The translations under genes and the position numbers were made by a program. A stretch of 64,000 nucleotides of DNA from positions 1-64,000 of the forward strand of contig NC_036464.1 in the NCBI RefSeq assembly GCF_002775205.1, given 5' to 3'. Under the pieces are notes generated by a model. That model searched no databases and was not told where the DNA came from. It saw only the letters and a program-made list of their open reading frames with translations. Positions 11,704 through 50,100 of the stretch are shown piece after piece. Numbering within the stretch: the stretch's first letter is position 1; every line of letters starts with the position of its first letter. This DNA comes from Xiphophorus maculatus. Taxonomy: Eukaryota; Chordata; Actinopteri; Cyprinodontiformes; Poeciliidae.

Positions 11704-13686
11704 GGGCTTTACAGCGCCATCTTTAAACAGACTCGACTAGTCGAGCGCAGAACTAGCGGATATTTCGTGTCGTAACTCGCTGGTTAAGCGGTAAATTATT
11801 TAAATCGTCCACTCGGACGCAACAGCAGAGATCAAGCAGCCATAAATAGCTAAGTTAAAACATTTGTCAAGAAGCAAGCAATCTGCAGTTTATCTAAATA
11901 TTGTGTTGTGTCATTGATTCGGAAATTGATTAAACAGTCTGCATGGAGATTTCCTTTTAACGTCAAGTCGCAAGCAACGTCATGTTAGACTTTTATTGGC
12001 GCATCCGGCGCTGGGTGCCCCTAAATAATTTAGACTCTACTGTTTGGAGCCAAAAGCAATAAACAGAACTATATTGTTAGTCTCTAATAATACTCTATTG
12101 GAAATACAGAAACACAGATGTAAGTTTAGTGATGTCAATTTATTCTCTAAACAAAAACACTTTATTTATACACCTCATTTGATGTATTTACGTGAATAAG
12201 CCTCTTTGCTTCTGTTCATTCCTGTAAATGTTAATTAATAACTTGTGTTCAGTTTATTATGTTTCTTTCTATAAAGGTTTTTTTGGGGGGAAAGTTAAAA
12301 TATCATAGAAATGCTGTTTTATTTAATTAATTACATTTTTAAAAAGTGGACCTGATATATTTAGTCGTTACACAGAGTTTTAAACATTTATTTCAGTTCC
12401 TTTCTATGTGGAACACCTATTAATAATCAAACACGTTTTAGTCTATCAGAAGATTTAAATATAACACAAAACCAATGGAAAATATTTTTTTATATATATT
12501 TTATATGACAGCAGCCTGATAGATAACTTGTGAAACATTTACAAGGATAAAAATAAATAAATAAATAAAGTTGTCTCTTTACAGAGCGATCCATCCTAGC
12601 ATTTTGATTTAAAGTTGAGTGAAAGGAAAAGTCTTTGTGATGCTGTTTAGTTCCTAATTTTGAACTGCTGGATTTATTTTGCGATTAAATAATTTCCACC
12701 TGGTCTCCATATACTATTCCCGTTACATCTGAAGGACATACATTTTATTTAGGGCATCAGTGTCAATTATACAAACACTCAATAAAAGAATATTTTCACA
12801 AGGCGCTAATGCTTCTGTATTCTCAATTTCTTGTGACTGTAGAAACGTTTTTCTACTGTTGAATTAAAAACAAGTGAATCAATCTTTAATGGTGACTGAT
12901 TTTGTTTTGTTATTTTAGGTCAAAGTTACTGAATGTTTTTCAGATGGGCTGAGAAACTTTTCGCGGCTGCAGTATCCAGTCTTCTCCACTAGATGGCGTC
13001 AGAATCCTATATTTGTTCAACCTTTTCACATCATTTCACCTTTCATTTAAGGCAGGGTGTCAAACTCCAGGCCTCAAGGTCCGGTGTCCTGCAACTTTTA
13101 GATGTGCCTCTGTTTCACCACACCTGAACAGAATAATTAGGTCATTAAGGCTCTGGAGAACTGATCTACACAAGGAGGAGGTAATTAAGCCATTTCATTC
13201 CAGTGTTTTGTACCTGTGGCACATCTAAAAACTGCAGGACTGGCCCTTGAGGACTGGACTTTGACACCTGTGATGTAAGGCATGACGTGAAACCCAAGAA
13301 CCTTCACGGTTTTGTTTTTATTTTAACACAGGTGTTGCAGCAATAATGAACTTTGGAAGATTCTCATTTGCTCCAATGTAAGTGAGACATTTCTTGAAAC
13401 CATAAGAGTAGCATCCAGCAAAACTCTGAGAAGTAATTTAAATCCTATTTGCTAACAAGTTGAGACTTTTACCCTTAAAATCTGTCGCCTGACTGCAGCG
13501 AGCGCCCTGCTATCTCCTGTTTCTATTTGCATTGAAAGAGGAACTGATAGTTACAGGGAAGTTCATCAGAGTGTAGTGGCATATGCAACGCCCCTCCTCT
13601 TTTAAATCAAAACTCAGCAGTTCTGCAAAGCTCTTTGAACCGGACAGAGAGCCGGGTCAGACCATCGGGGAACTCTGCTGAGCGAC
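11704..13686. promoter_or_regulatory. IDE/KMO divergent intergenic region
   Basis: Just under 2 kb separates the two start codons, which point away from each other, so both promoters must lie here or in unseen 5' exons. The IDE-proximal 300 bases are less AT-rich than the rest. The KMO-proximal 120 bases contain GCAACGCCCCTCCTC and TTTTAAAT about 90 bases before the ATG. A family C element occupies 13053-13270. The middle (12050-12900) is AT-rich with no clear gene. Confidence 0.5.
13053..13270. mobile_element. family C palindromic MITE, second copy
   Basis: Inverted ends CAGGGTGTCAAACTCCAGGC and GGACTTTGACACCTG enclose GTGTCCTGCAACTTTTAGAT and its inverse. It is diverged from the copy at 9674-9897. 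It lies about 420 bases upstream of the KMO start codon. Confidence 0.8.
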
Positions 13687-37498
<23,812 letters not shown>

Positions 37499-37672
37499 CA
37501 GACAGGAGCCTCAGAACATGGGAACGAACAAATCCAGTTATTAAATCTTATAATGGAGCAGCAGTGGACTTCAGATTTAATTAATTAGGATGTTTCAATT
37601 AAAGCAAATGAACAGATTTCATCTTTATATAACATTTTCACATTAAAATAAGTCCTTATTTTTATTTGTCAC

Positions 37673-37678
37673 AATAAA
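37673..37678 (+). terminator. kmo: KMO poly(A) signal
   Basis: AATAAA 175 bases after the KMO stop codon; the first such hexamer downstream. Confidence 0.6.
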
Positions 37679-38952
37679 ATTAATGTACATTGATGTGGAT
37701 TTATGTTTCTTTTAAATTATTTGTAGATCTAACAGCCTTTTAATATGCATAAATTAATTAGTAACCATGAAAACAATTCCTTAATTGTAAAACTGATACC
37801 AATGTATAACTTCAAAAGATGCTGAACATTCCTCATTTTAATTATTTATTTTTCACTGAGCTAGTTTCATAAAATTACTGCCTTATTAAAATATGACCTT
37901 ATTCTAGTAGTTTTATGGCTTTAATGTCACATTGTTACTTTTTTCTCACATTATTATAATTTTTTTCTCAAACATATTTAGGTTACAATATTATGACTGT
38001 TCCTGTTTTATTATGGCTTTACTTTTGTGTTATTGTGAATCTCTCACATAATTACAACTTTATTGTGTTATTTCAAGTTTATTATTGTAATACGAATTTT
38101 ATTTTCATATTATTGCTACTTTCTTCTGTTATCACAGCATTTTCTTTTATTACTACACCATTAATCAGGTAAGTTACATTACCTGAATAAAGATGTAAAG
38201 TCGTTTCAGGAATAAAGATAAGATTTTATTCTTTATTACAATGTTTTCTTGTATTATTTTTACTTTATTCTTGTAATATTTTGAATTTTTTCTTATATTA
38301 TGGCAACCTTTTCCCTTATTATTACCTTATTCAAGTAATATAATTACTATTTTTTCACGCCATTCCAACTTTTTCCCCGCATTTTGATTTTGTGACAACT
38401 TTATTCTTGTAATATTACAATTTTTCTCAAACGTTGGTGGTTAACATCAGTTCAGTAGCTTCTGCTCCTGTACATTAAATAAAATACAATAAAGTAGATA
38501 AACTACTACTTTATTGTAGTAAACTTCACACTTGTGCCTTTCCCCCAAACATTAAAAAACAAAGAGGCCACTCAGTCATTCAGGTCCACAGTGAAAAGGG
38601 ATTTTATTAGACATGGAGATCCATTAATTATGTCTATTCATAGCTGACACCCAGGACGTCCCACCCTGATCTCATCTCCTTTTGCCTAATTACACTCCTG
38701 CAATCCTCACATATTCTCACCAAATGCCACTTCACAGTGTCAGATCTCATCGCACTGGATAATGAGATGAAGTACACAAACCTGCAAGTTTAAAATAGAG
38801 TCTCTTTCCTGAATCCATACAGTAATATGTATTTATGGTTAAAAAAATAAGCTTTATTTTTTATCTTCCTTACACACTTGCAGTTGGGTACCAACCAAAA
38901 TGTATCACCATAAATCACAAGCTGACCCGAACTTCGCTGTCCTCTTAACCTG

Positions 38953-39541
38953 CAAAAACACAACATATTACCAAGTATTACCAATATCTGAATACACTTT
39001 AAATAAAATAAAACTAACTTACTAGTAACTTTTCAGCAAAATAAAGGGGCTTGTTTTAACTCAATCCATCCTTAATATTGATGAAAGAGTACTAGTTTCA
39101 CTGGCAGATTATTTCACTTATAACTAGAGATACCTAACACGGATTTAAAGTTTTATCGCAACACTGGAAAAACAGAATATCTTCCGAAGTATTTTGGTAT
39201 AGTTTCTAGTGCAGATATCTCAGTTCACTTGAAATAAAACAAAACTAACTTAAAAGTAACTTTTTAGCAAGATGTATGAGCTTTTTTTAAGTAAATAATT
39301 CATTAACATTGATGAAAAAGTGCTAGTTCTGTTGGCAAACATTTTTCCCGTGTTATACGTTAATTTATCTGCCAAAGGAACTGGTACTTTTTCAGCAATA
39401 TTAAGGAATTATTTACCTTTCGCAAGTAAATAATCTTGCTGAAAAGTTATTTTTAAGTTAATTTCGTCTTATTTCAAGTGTGCTAAGATATTTGCACTAC
39501 ATAGTAGACAAAAATACTTGGTAAAATGTTGTTTTTGCAGT
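38953..39541. mobile_element. family A MITEs, two adjoining copies
   Basis: A left-half copy (38953-39125, GCAAAAACACAACATATTAC) is followed by a fuller copy (39162-39541) with GAAGTATTTTGGTATAGTTT at the left and TACTTGGTAAAATGTTGTTT plus TTGCAGTG at the right. Confidence 0.7.
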
Positions 39542-39831
39542 GAATATTTGTGATACTATTGCCACACCAATAAAAGTGACAATAAGAACTATTTGTTACT
39601 TATTTTTTTAGGTAACTATGACTGCATAGCCCGGCAATCAAAGCCTCACAAACACAAATAATGCTCCTGAAAACATTCAAAAATGTCCATTTGTAATACA
39701 CTAAACTTTTACACAGTACAGTTAAACTCCATTTAATAATACATTTAATTTTATTAATGAAACTAAATTATTATGATAAGAAATTTATCACAATAAATAA
39801 ATAAAACAATATAATAAATGCCCACCAGTAC

Positions 39832-40135
39832 TTGGAAAAATGTCTTGTCATACGTGAAATAATCTGCCAGTGGAACTAGAACTGGGTTGCTAGGTAACTG
39901 GCTGGTCTTGGCTGGCGTTGCTAGGTAACGGCGCAGGGACTGTTGACTTGAAATAATCTGCCAATGGAACTAGCACTTTTTTGTCAAAATTTAGGAATTA
40001 TTTACTTAAAACAAGCTCCTATGTTTTGCTCAAAAGTTACTTGTAATTTAGTTTCGTCTTATTTCAAGTGAACTAAGATATTTGCAGTGGAAATTAGACC
40101 AAACATACTTGGTAAGATTTTGTGCTTTAGCAGAG
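39832..40135. mobile_element. family A MITE, half copy with paired X-box-like words
   Basis: GGTTGCTAGGTAAC words at 39886-39898 and 39917-39929, then AAACAAGCTCCTATGTTTTG and the terminal ACTTGGTAAGATTTTGTGCT. Confidence 0.7.
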
Positions 40136-41129
40136 TAAATACTGAACATAGTAGCTGTGTTTCCGTTGATAATATTTGCGCAAATTGGAATTACAGAAAT
40201 AAATTTGCTTAGGATGAAGTGGATTTTTTTCGGCTGTTTAGAAATTAGTGTATTTCACAAAACTGTAATGGAAAAACTTTTGTCACATGTGTTCAACAAC
40301 CGGATGTTACTACTGGAGGAAATTAAGGAGACAACAGGAAGTGGTTGGAGGACGATAAATAATCCCAGAAGTCATTGCGATAAACGATAATATTGTTGTT
40401 TTGATACCATTTTCAAGTAATACAATGGTAATCAAAGATTATTAAGCTTTAAATTGTAATGAACATTTAACACAGGAACTGGAAGACATTTTAAATATCC
40501 AGAAACAACAAATAAAATGAATTTTGAAAACAAAATTATCCCTCAAAAGAAGGGCTAATTGAGACCAAAACACCAAACTGAAGATTTTTTATCATCCAGT
40601 TTTTGGTAAAAAAAAAAAAAAAGAGAGAAAATAAAAAAACAATAAATCATGCAAGTGGAAATTATTGATGTTTTAAATGATCAAGGATTAATTGATTATT
40701 ACTTATTGCGACAAGCCTATGCAGCATGTTTTTTAGTGACTTTTCTCATGAACAAACTTATTCAGGTGTGATTTTAATGTCGTTTAACTTAAACACCACA
40801 ATTGCAAAATTGTGTTTTTCCGGCATTAGCGTTGAATGTTGACAAAGTTTTGAGCTCATTTGTAACGGAAACCCAGCTTCTCTGCCACACACTGCATCAC
40901 ATTAAACTAGTTAATCAACTATGCAATTACCTACTTAATATCACTAAGCCCATGTCTAATGAGGATGTCCCCCTCTTTACGACTCGTTTAGGTGTTGCTG
41001 GGTATTTACAGTCAGTTGTAAAAAGTCTGGAGCTGCGTTCAGACACAGAAACAGCCGTGGAGGTCAGGCGGGATTAGTTTGGCTTGGAACTGCATGTTTG
41101 GTCATAAGGCATTATCCAGAGGTCAAAGA

Positions 41130-44100
41130 TCACAGCGGCCTCACTTGGACGACGTTCACCTGCGAGGAATCTCCAGCCTTGGAGGTGACATCGAACTGCT
41201 GGAAGTTGTCGCTGGTGATGATGAAGACGATGGAGGAGGAGTTGAAGGTGACCCTCTTCTTGGGGCGGTCCCTGGAGTCGCAGGCGCTGGAGACGACGAT
41301 GGGGCGGACGGGGCGCTCGGCGGGCGTCAGCGGCCGCTCTTTGAGGTTCTGCTGCAGCCAGGAGATCTTATGGAAGAGCCGGGAGCAGAGCAGCTGCAGG
41401 AAGTAACGCCGGAACTGGAGGAAGAGGATGAGGAAAACAGATGATGATGATGATCAGAGGTGAGTAGAGAATCCAAAAATTACACTCAAGTAAGAATAGC
41501 AATACTTCATCATAGTTTTACTCAAGTAAAAAGTTGCAAGAAATTACTCAAGTAGGGGTAAAAAAGTATTTGAGTATTTGGTAGAAAGTCTACTCATGTA
41601 CTGAGTGACTCATCAAATTATCAATCACATATTTAAAAATTGCATCATCGGATAGATTAAAATATAAAGTTGAGTGGAAATGTTAGTATTCTACAGCTCA
41701 AAATCACGATAATTCATACAAGTAACAAAAAGTAATAATAATTTTCCCAAATCAATTTCTTTCAATAAAAAAATTATGAAACTTTCACAAAACCTGCAGG
41801 TGTGTTTACTGTGTTGGGTGAATTTTTGGTTAAAACATGTTTATTTTTCATTCAGTGAGCTGATAATCCAGAAATTTTACTCCAATTAGATTAGTAACAT
41901 TTCATAATAAAATTAACAAAATACAAAGTCTTTCAAGGTATTTTTGGTCTAATTTCTTGTGTAAATATCTTAGTACACTTGAAATAAGACAAAACTAAAT
42001 TGGTATGATAAAATCCTCTTCTTAAATACAAAATCTTTCACCAATTTTTTTGTCATATTTATCTATTATATTTAACTAAGCTAATTTAATCATTTTTAAT
42101 TACCGTAGTTAAAAATATCAATAGTTCTTAACGTGTGACAGCAAAGACAAAGAAAAGTTCTCATTATCTGAAACTTGACTCCTACAGTTCACGGCATAGA
42201 GCCGTTCAAAAGAATTGAATCGTTCTTGAACAACACATTTTCCTTTGATCACATAAATAATCCTGCTGTTTTCTTTCCATCCGTATCTTCAGTTTTTCTT
42301 TTGAGTGACCCAGTTTTAAGCCATCTATCCATTATTATTTCAAGCTAGCTGCAGCTAGCTGTACGCGTCGCACTTTGAGCTGACGTCACAGTACATTAAC
42401 GGCTGTTACGTGCAGTACCTTGCGGACCACTAGGGGCGCTCGCGGACCGCCAGAGGTTTGAAAGAGACTGATTTAGAGGATTACATACCTTTCTACTCAT
42501 GAACACGTAGATGAGGGGGTTGTACGCTGTGCTGGACTTGGCGAAGAAAGACGGGATGATGGCCACGGTGGGGGAGACCATGGCCTTCCTGCCGAACGCC
42601 TCCATCATGGAAACCACGGCGTACGGCGTCCAGCACACCAGGAAACAGGAAATCATCAGTAGGAACATGGCCGCCACCTTCTTCTCATAGCGCAGGATCT
42701 TTATGATCTGGACCGTCTGCAGGTCTTGGAGGGAACGCAGCTGCAGGAATGGAAAGAAAGAGAAAATTAAGACTTTAAAATCTTCAGCTGCAAATCTGAA
42801 TGTTTCATTTCAGAAATATGAGGTGTTGAATTCAACTCTAGTTTGGAAATCTAATTTATTTTTGTTTGCAGACAACGGAAATCATCACTTAAATCAAAGT
42901 GTGGTTCAGGGGCCATTTGTGGCCCTTGTACTAATTTTGTGCTGCACCCAATTACAATTCAAAAGTGACACAAATTTGGCCTGTGGATGTAGATGTAGAC
43001 TTTTAATTTGCAATCACAGTAAAAAATGTTACCAACATAATTTTCTTACACAGAAACATGTAAAGTACAAGTTTTAAAAGTTAAAACATTGACAAAAGTT
43101 AAAACTGAGTTTATCCAGGGACTTTAACTGAAAAGCCGACTTTGCTGAAACCAAATCAGCTTTTATTCTTTCTTAAACTTGGCTAAATACAACAAATGTT
43201 TGGAGAGAAAGTCACCCAAATCCTGTTCTTATAACAGAAAATAAATTGAATTTTGAAAGTAGCCTCAGAAGGAAATTTGCTAGAAAAAAAATTTGACTAA
43301 TCTCAGAAATTTTCCACAAAAAAACATGAACATTTCTGAATTCAAATGTCAACAATTTTATTTTGAAAAATTTTCTAGAAAATTTCTGAGATTAATCACA
43401 AAATTTAAGTTTTTGGCAGAAAAAAAACAAATCAGCTTTTATTCTTTCTTTAACTTGGCTAACTATAGAAAATGTTTTGAAACAAGTTGACCCAAATCCC
43501 GTTCTTATTACTCAAAATAAATGTATCAAACCCCAAAGAAACTGAAAACTAGATATTTCTTTTATACAGCAAAATTAAAGAAGTAGTAAAAAAAAATCTC
43601 AGAAATTCTGAGCGTAATCTCAGAAATTTTCTAGAAAAAAGGACATTTCTGAGCTCAAAAGGTCAAAAGATGTACGAGTAAAAAATTTTTTTTTTGAAGT
43701 TTTGACATTAATTAAACTTTCTAAAAGAAACTTAAACATTTCTAAAATGCAAATACTATTCTAGAACATTTCTGATTTTAATCAGAAAATGTCTGAGTTC
43801 TTGGGAAAAATTTACTTGTTTTAGACCTAGAATAAATATCGGACTACTTTATTTTCTTTTGGGTCAACAGTTTTGGCCAAAGTGGCAAAAAGTTTGGACA
43901 CCCCTTTGACATCTGGGCTTTTCTAACACGGTTTCAGTCTGTTTATGTCGTTTGTACCACTGTCCTGGTGGAAGGTTTCACCTCCAATGTGTTTTCTTCC
44001 ATCTTTGCATCAATTATGACCAATTTTCCTTGTCATCATGATTCTGCCACTACCAGAATCCCAAGACCATCATATTACTTGAAAATGGTCTCAAAGCAAT

Positions 44101-47100
44101 ATTATTGTTTATTGCAATAACTTCTGAGACTATTTTTTGTTATTAATTATTGTAACAGGTGTATTAATAAGACTGTCTTAGAAAAGCAGACTGTCTTTTG
44201 TCAGAGGTTTCTTCAAATTTGCTGCATTACAGACTGCTACAGGAGATCTTTGAAGAATTTTCCATTAACATGAGTTCAACATTTACATCTTTTTTATTTC
44301 AATTTTAATTAAAAAGTGAGCTTCTGCAATCATTTAATAACCATTTTTAGTGGTTTAATTCTTAGATTTTTTAATTTTTTCCCCAGTTCCATGTTAGTGA
44401 TCTGCTGCTCTCTCCAGATCTTTAGACACCTGATGGGTTTTTCTGTGTCAGGAAAAGCAGGCCAGCTGCTCTGGAGTGAAATCTCTGCAGCGTTCAGTGT
44501 TTTTTTTTTCTTTTCTTCTTTGAAGATTTTTCCGGATCGCCGTGAAGTCCTCTCAGGCTTCGGCGCCGTTCTGGGAATTTTCTGCAGCTCGAATTCGGGG
44601 GCCTCAGAGGAGGGAGCTGCTCACACTTCCAGCAAAATGGTGAATATTTAAGGGAGGAAACTGTGATTCACAAAGACATGTGGGTCACTTGAACTGAATT
44701 AAGACTGGTTTTCTTTATATTTTACATGCAGATTTAATGTAATGAAAAAAATCTCCACAAGAGTTAGAAAGAGTCAGCATAAAGAAAATCCATAATTGAG
44801 TCCATGTTTTCAAAGGAATAACTAAACTTGAGGTTATTTCAGGTAATGTTTTCAATCTGAGCTCACTGTGGGAGATACTAAAGCAGAAGTGATGAAATGA
44901 ACACAACGAAGTGGAAATGTTATCCGAGCGCAAACAATTAAAGCAGCTGACCTAGAAGACGTGACATTTAAAATCGTTAAACAAACCAGGGCGATAGGAA
45001 GTGATGTGGTATTTGTGCTTCAGGAGTCTAGAAACTGACCACAGCTTATGAGCACTAAAGGTTTGTTATTTATGTTTTTTAGCTTTACGTTTGAGTCAAA
45101 CTGATCTGGAAGAGAAATGTCTGGTGATGGGTATATTTTATCTTTGGGTGAAATGGCTCTCTGCCCTGGGCGGCACGACATGAAGGGCAGCAAAAGGCAG
45201 AAAATATCACCCCAATTTGGTTTTTCTGTTGCTTATTTTAAGTGGGACCTATTATGCTTCCTTGAACAGGTTAGGATAATTCAATGGCCTAAACAAAACA
45301 TGTTCGTTATATTTTTTTCCACAAAATCATTCTTAGATACTAAGATTTTCGTCAGAATGAGCTGTTTTAGGGTCTCTTGTCACTTTAAATCCTAGAAAGC
45401 TGCTGCCGGCCACGAGCCCCCAACTCAACGTTTACACTCGCACCTGAAAATGGCTGCAGATAGATGCGCAGCTGTACAACCATACATCTTTGAAAAGCAG
45501 AAGTGGAGCCTCCTGTACAACCAACAAGAATGCAGTAAGTGGTTTCTGGATTTTAAGTCAACAACAAAACACTTGTCTTTTTCCGACAGCCATTGTACAG
45601 CGCAAACAGAGGTAAAACCAGCTGACCAAACATGCTGGAGTTCCGTTTGGGTTGCTAGGTAACAGACGGAACTCTGCTGGGATTGCTAGGTAACGGACAA
45701 AACTCTGCTAGGGTTGCTAGGTAACAGTGAGGTGCCTGCTGATTTGTGACTTGGCGATCTGGAGGTTTTTGAAACGGCTCATTTTCCAGACGTGTATTTT
45801 TTTTAAATGCTTGGTTGGTTTTTAGAAGTAGTTGAGACCCAAATGGAAGTACAAAAACAAGAAAAAATTTAATTTTGCATAATTGGCACTCCCCTGTGGT
45901 GTGCCCAGTGGAAATGTTGTGATTACTTATTGCTGTGATTAATTAAATAGCTATTTCAGTATTTTTTTAAGGGAGTTTGAACCACATTTATAAATCAAAA
46001 CTTACATATTTAGACTGTTCAGACCACATCTGAATTACTCTATGCCAAACAGAGATTCTGTCAAATAATGTTTGTAATTTATGAACCTTTAATGTATTTG
46101 TGAAAACACAAATAGAGGACAATTTCAAAGCTTTCTTGAACTGCTTTAGATTAAAGCATGCACAGAAGCGCAAAACATACACTTGTTACATACACATGTT
46201 TTATGTTTATTTTAATATCAATCTATAATTTCAGTTACATAACAATAAGCTATTGTTACAGAAGAGTTCTTGTTACCAAGGTAAATTTTCTCCCTGCTTT
46301 TAGTGGTTCTTGTTTGGTTTTGAAAGAGCAGACTTTGCTGTATAATTGTACTTGTATAAAGATGAATGATGAGTTTATTTTTATGTGTTCATTTTCTTTT
46401 TATGTAATTACTTTGTTTGGTCAAAGCTTCATTCTGGTTCCTTCCTGCCATTTTGCAACTGTTCATTCATCATTATTTCCCTCCTGTTACATTTTAAAGC
46501 TTCACACCTGCTTTTTGTCTGGATGTAATTTGGATAATTTTAATTTTTTGCCAGTTTGGGATTCTTTTCTTTCTGCTTCTGCTCACTGTGAGCTTAATGA
46601 CCATTTCAGTTTGGATCTCTCCTGCTGTCTGCTCTGCCAGCTCGGTCCGTTATTGTTGTTACAGTGGCAGGAGGAAACCTGTGCTTTAATGCAAAACTGC
46701 ATCCAGCATTGCTATGATGATAAAATCCTTATCACAACGTTTAAACTGGCAGTGAGCAATGATTAACTTCATCAATTAATCAAATTTTTTGGTTTTTGAA
46801 GATTGAATTTCTTTGAAAAATTTAGATATTTTTCAAAAACCCTGTTTCTAAAATTTAATTAAAAACTAATTTATTTCCATTTCTATATTAATGAGGATGT
46901 AACTATTTCAAGTATTTAATGGTCTTTGCTACTCAGAATTATAGATTTATTTATTTATTTAGGCTAACTTTAGGCTTTTTACTTTTTTAGTGTGGTTTAA
47001 GTGCTAGAATGAGTATTGAGGAGCCAGACGTTATTGTCAATTTGTTGGGATTAGAGCATAAAACCAGAAAAGCTCTGAAATGTCAGCTTTAGAGAACCAA

Positions 47101-50100
47101 CGGTGGATCTGCCATGTCAAAATTAGGAATTTAATATGGTTGAAATGTCACCTGCAGGGAGAATTTATTCCAGCAGAGCAGAAGGTGTGCGTTCTTGTAA
47201 AACAATGAAAACATCGTCCGCAGCCTTACCATTCTCACTGTGTAAAGGATGTTGCCATAGCAGTAGACCATGATGCCAACGGGCACGAAGAAACACGCAA
47301 AGAGGAAGAAGAGGATGAAGGAGGCGTCGTTCGGGTCTTTGGACGCCCAGTCCAGGGAGCAGCCCAGCTGGTGGATCTCTAACGTGTAGCGGTTCCAGCC
47401 CAGCAGAGGCGCCCCCGTCCAGGCCAGCGAGTACAGCCAGATGTGGGCGATGGCCCGCCATGCCCAGGGAAAGTCCACCACCTGGGCGTGCACCACCCGG
47501 ATGTAGCGCTCATAAGCCAGAGCCGCCAGAGTCATGATGGAGACGATGCCTGGGAGGAGAAAGAGCGGCGACTCAGTGTCTCTTTGGTCAGACTTTCATC
47601 ACAGTCGTCATCAAACTCAAGGTCCGGGGGCCAAATCTGGTTTTAACAACACAATCTGGCACAACCGGCCCTTTAAGAGGATTCATGATTTTGATTTGGC
47701 CCAAAATGAAAATGAGTTTGACACTTCTGGTGTAAACAGAATACCGAGGAGTCATTTCAGGGCGACTCTTAAAGCTTTTTAAAGGGGCAGCATGATGTAA
47801 AATCTACTTTTTCATTCTCTCATCAGAAACATACCTGGAGTGTTGCTTTGATTTTTTTCATGAACGTTTGATTAATCTTTTCATCTCCATAGAAACCACT
47901 CAGCTGTCCAAAACGGCCGGGTGGACGAAGCCCCGCCTTGGGGTGCAGCTCCACCTCTGAGCTGCAGTTTCCAAGCTCATGAGCTTCTGCAACGTTTCCA
48001 CTCAGCTCCTTTAGACTAGCCAGCAGCGATTAGCAAACACCTGGTAGAACTGTGCATCTGCTGAGTTCATTATAGGAGCTACTTCTCAAAAAACTCTGAT
48101 AAAAAACGTTGTTAAAGGGTTAACAGAGGAGCCATTTTGTGATTACTTCCAGAAGGCTGCGTTTTAAAGAGACAGAAGCCCAATTTCAAGGTGTTAAATA
48201 TCAAAGTCAAAAAGTCAAATTTCTTTTAAGTTGTATTTGATCTATATAGCATTTTTATAACAACTGAAGTTAACAATTACCTGATTGTGCGACAAAAGGA
48301 GTCTATGTGGGTCTTAATGCTGTCAATCATCCTCATGTACTCACTGCTCAAAGTGCTAATGGCAGAGAAACAACTTACTGTTAAAGGTAAAACTGTTTGT
48401 CTGCCGTTATCTGTGGTAATGCTAACTAGCATTAGCATTCACCACAGGCTGAGCTAACTGAAGCGTAGCAGTTAGCGGAGGGCTTGTTTCTGTCAGTGCA
48501 GCAGATTTGATTGTCATCAGATTGTCATCAGTTGTTCCAACTTTTAAAAGAAGCACATCTGCAAGCCGTGTGGCAACTTTAAAATAGGGCTGCAACTAAC
48601 GATTATTTCAGTAATCGATCAATCGTATATACTGATGATTAATCGGATAAAAGAATTGGTCAATTCTGCAGATTTTGCTTTTCAGCATTTTTTGTAGAAT
48701 ATTAGAAAGATGCAAATAAAAAATAATTTTTAAATAAGAAAATAAACATTTCATTGTCTAAAATACGACAACATTGCTTTAGTTAACGCTTGACTAAAGC
48801 TTCTAGGATGTGGCAAGTTCAGCCCTTTCTGCTTAATTCAACATCAATAGCGTGTAGAGCTAATCTTTTGGTTTATATTTTGGCTGAAACTATTAATTAC
48901 TGGGTAGCAAAAGGTGATTTTTTTAACAGAAACTGACCGAGATAAAGCTAAAACTTCATCTTAAATGAAAAATGTGTAAATTTTTTGTACAGTTTTGACA
49001 TAATCGTCAACTAATTGACGATTATGGAATGATTAATCATGACTATTCACAATTAATGGTTTCAGCCCTAATTGAAAATAGATTTTCATCTTGTAGATAG
49101 TCGTTTATCTGTTAGTGTTTCAAAACTGACTGAAAAACTCTTGGATTATTTTTATCTTTGTGCTTTTTAACTAAAATATCTCAGTTTTAGTAAAAATCTA
49201 CTGGATCCCAATACACATAACAAATGAAACCCATTACACACAGAGTGGTACAATCTGAGAATCATTGACGGTTATTTCACTAATCGATTAATCATGATTT
49301 ATCACTTCAGTCCTTCTGTAAAGTATACAAGTTCCTTTTTTAAATAAAAACATCATTCAACACTTTTAAGTCAAGAAAAAATATAGATTACAAGACAAGG
49401 AATTCAGAAAAACATCCAGAAATAAATAAATCAGATTTCTCAGAGCTTTTGCAGTTTTACAAACGTAGTTTTTTAAGATGTAGCATCACTACTTCATCTT
49501 TTCTTGGAGCTCTTTAATCTGTGTGACCTTGGATCGTAACACAAAAGAATAGATGATTATCAGCTAATTTATGAGTGAACACTCATTTATTTAGCTTAAA
49601 CTTTCAATATCTTCCAGGTTTGCTTCATTTTGTGAATGTAGGCCAGAGCAGGTTGCCATATCCTGCTGGTGAAATAAGATGTACAGTACGAGAATCGACG
49701 TGACCATCAACTTTGCATCTTTTCGATCTGCAATGTCTCCTGTGACATGTTTGAAATGCAAACATGAAAGATAAAAACACCAAAAAACAAACACACCGCT
49801 GCAGTACTGCGCGCTGACAGAGGCAGGCAGACGTGTTCCTCACATCCTGCAGGCTCACAATGCAATGTCAGCTAAAGGACGGCAGGATGACAGGAGTGGA
49901 GGGCAACTGTCCAGCACTCCCAAAATGAAAAAGCAACAAAAAACAACAAAAAAAGGCTAGAAGGGTTTTTCTAATGAGCTCGTTATCACTCAGCCTTCCT
50001 CTGGGGCTGGGGGTCAAACGGTGGTGGGAGCCAAAAAGTGCCTGTTCACACTTCATTATTAAATACGGCTCTGCTTATGGTAATGAGTGGGAATGTGTGT

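Larger units (their letters stand above)
37499..41129. other. KMO-OPN3 convergent intergenic region
   Basis: 3.6 kb between the stop codons of two converging genes. It contains an AT-rich tandem-like stretch at 37860-38420 (ATTATTACTTTATTCTTGTAATATT-type words), a hairpin at 38486-38517 with 12-bp arms (ACAATAAAGTAG), family A MITE copies at 38953-39541 and 39832-40135, and a family F-like fragment at 40370-40726. ATTAAA on the minus strand at 40773-40778 is a possible OPN3 poly(A) signal. No gene is seen. Confidence 0.6.

Noticed and set aside
41079..41444. 121-codon acidic plus-strand frame
   Set aside because: Antisense of OPN3 exon 4; acidity arises from reading the conserved tail backwards.
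46158..46766. 202-codon open frame in OPN3 intron 2
   Set aside because: Composition is that of T-rich intron DNA read as Phe/Leu/Cys/Ser; no motif, no repeats of protein type, and no supporting signals. Probably chance.
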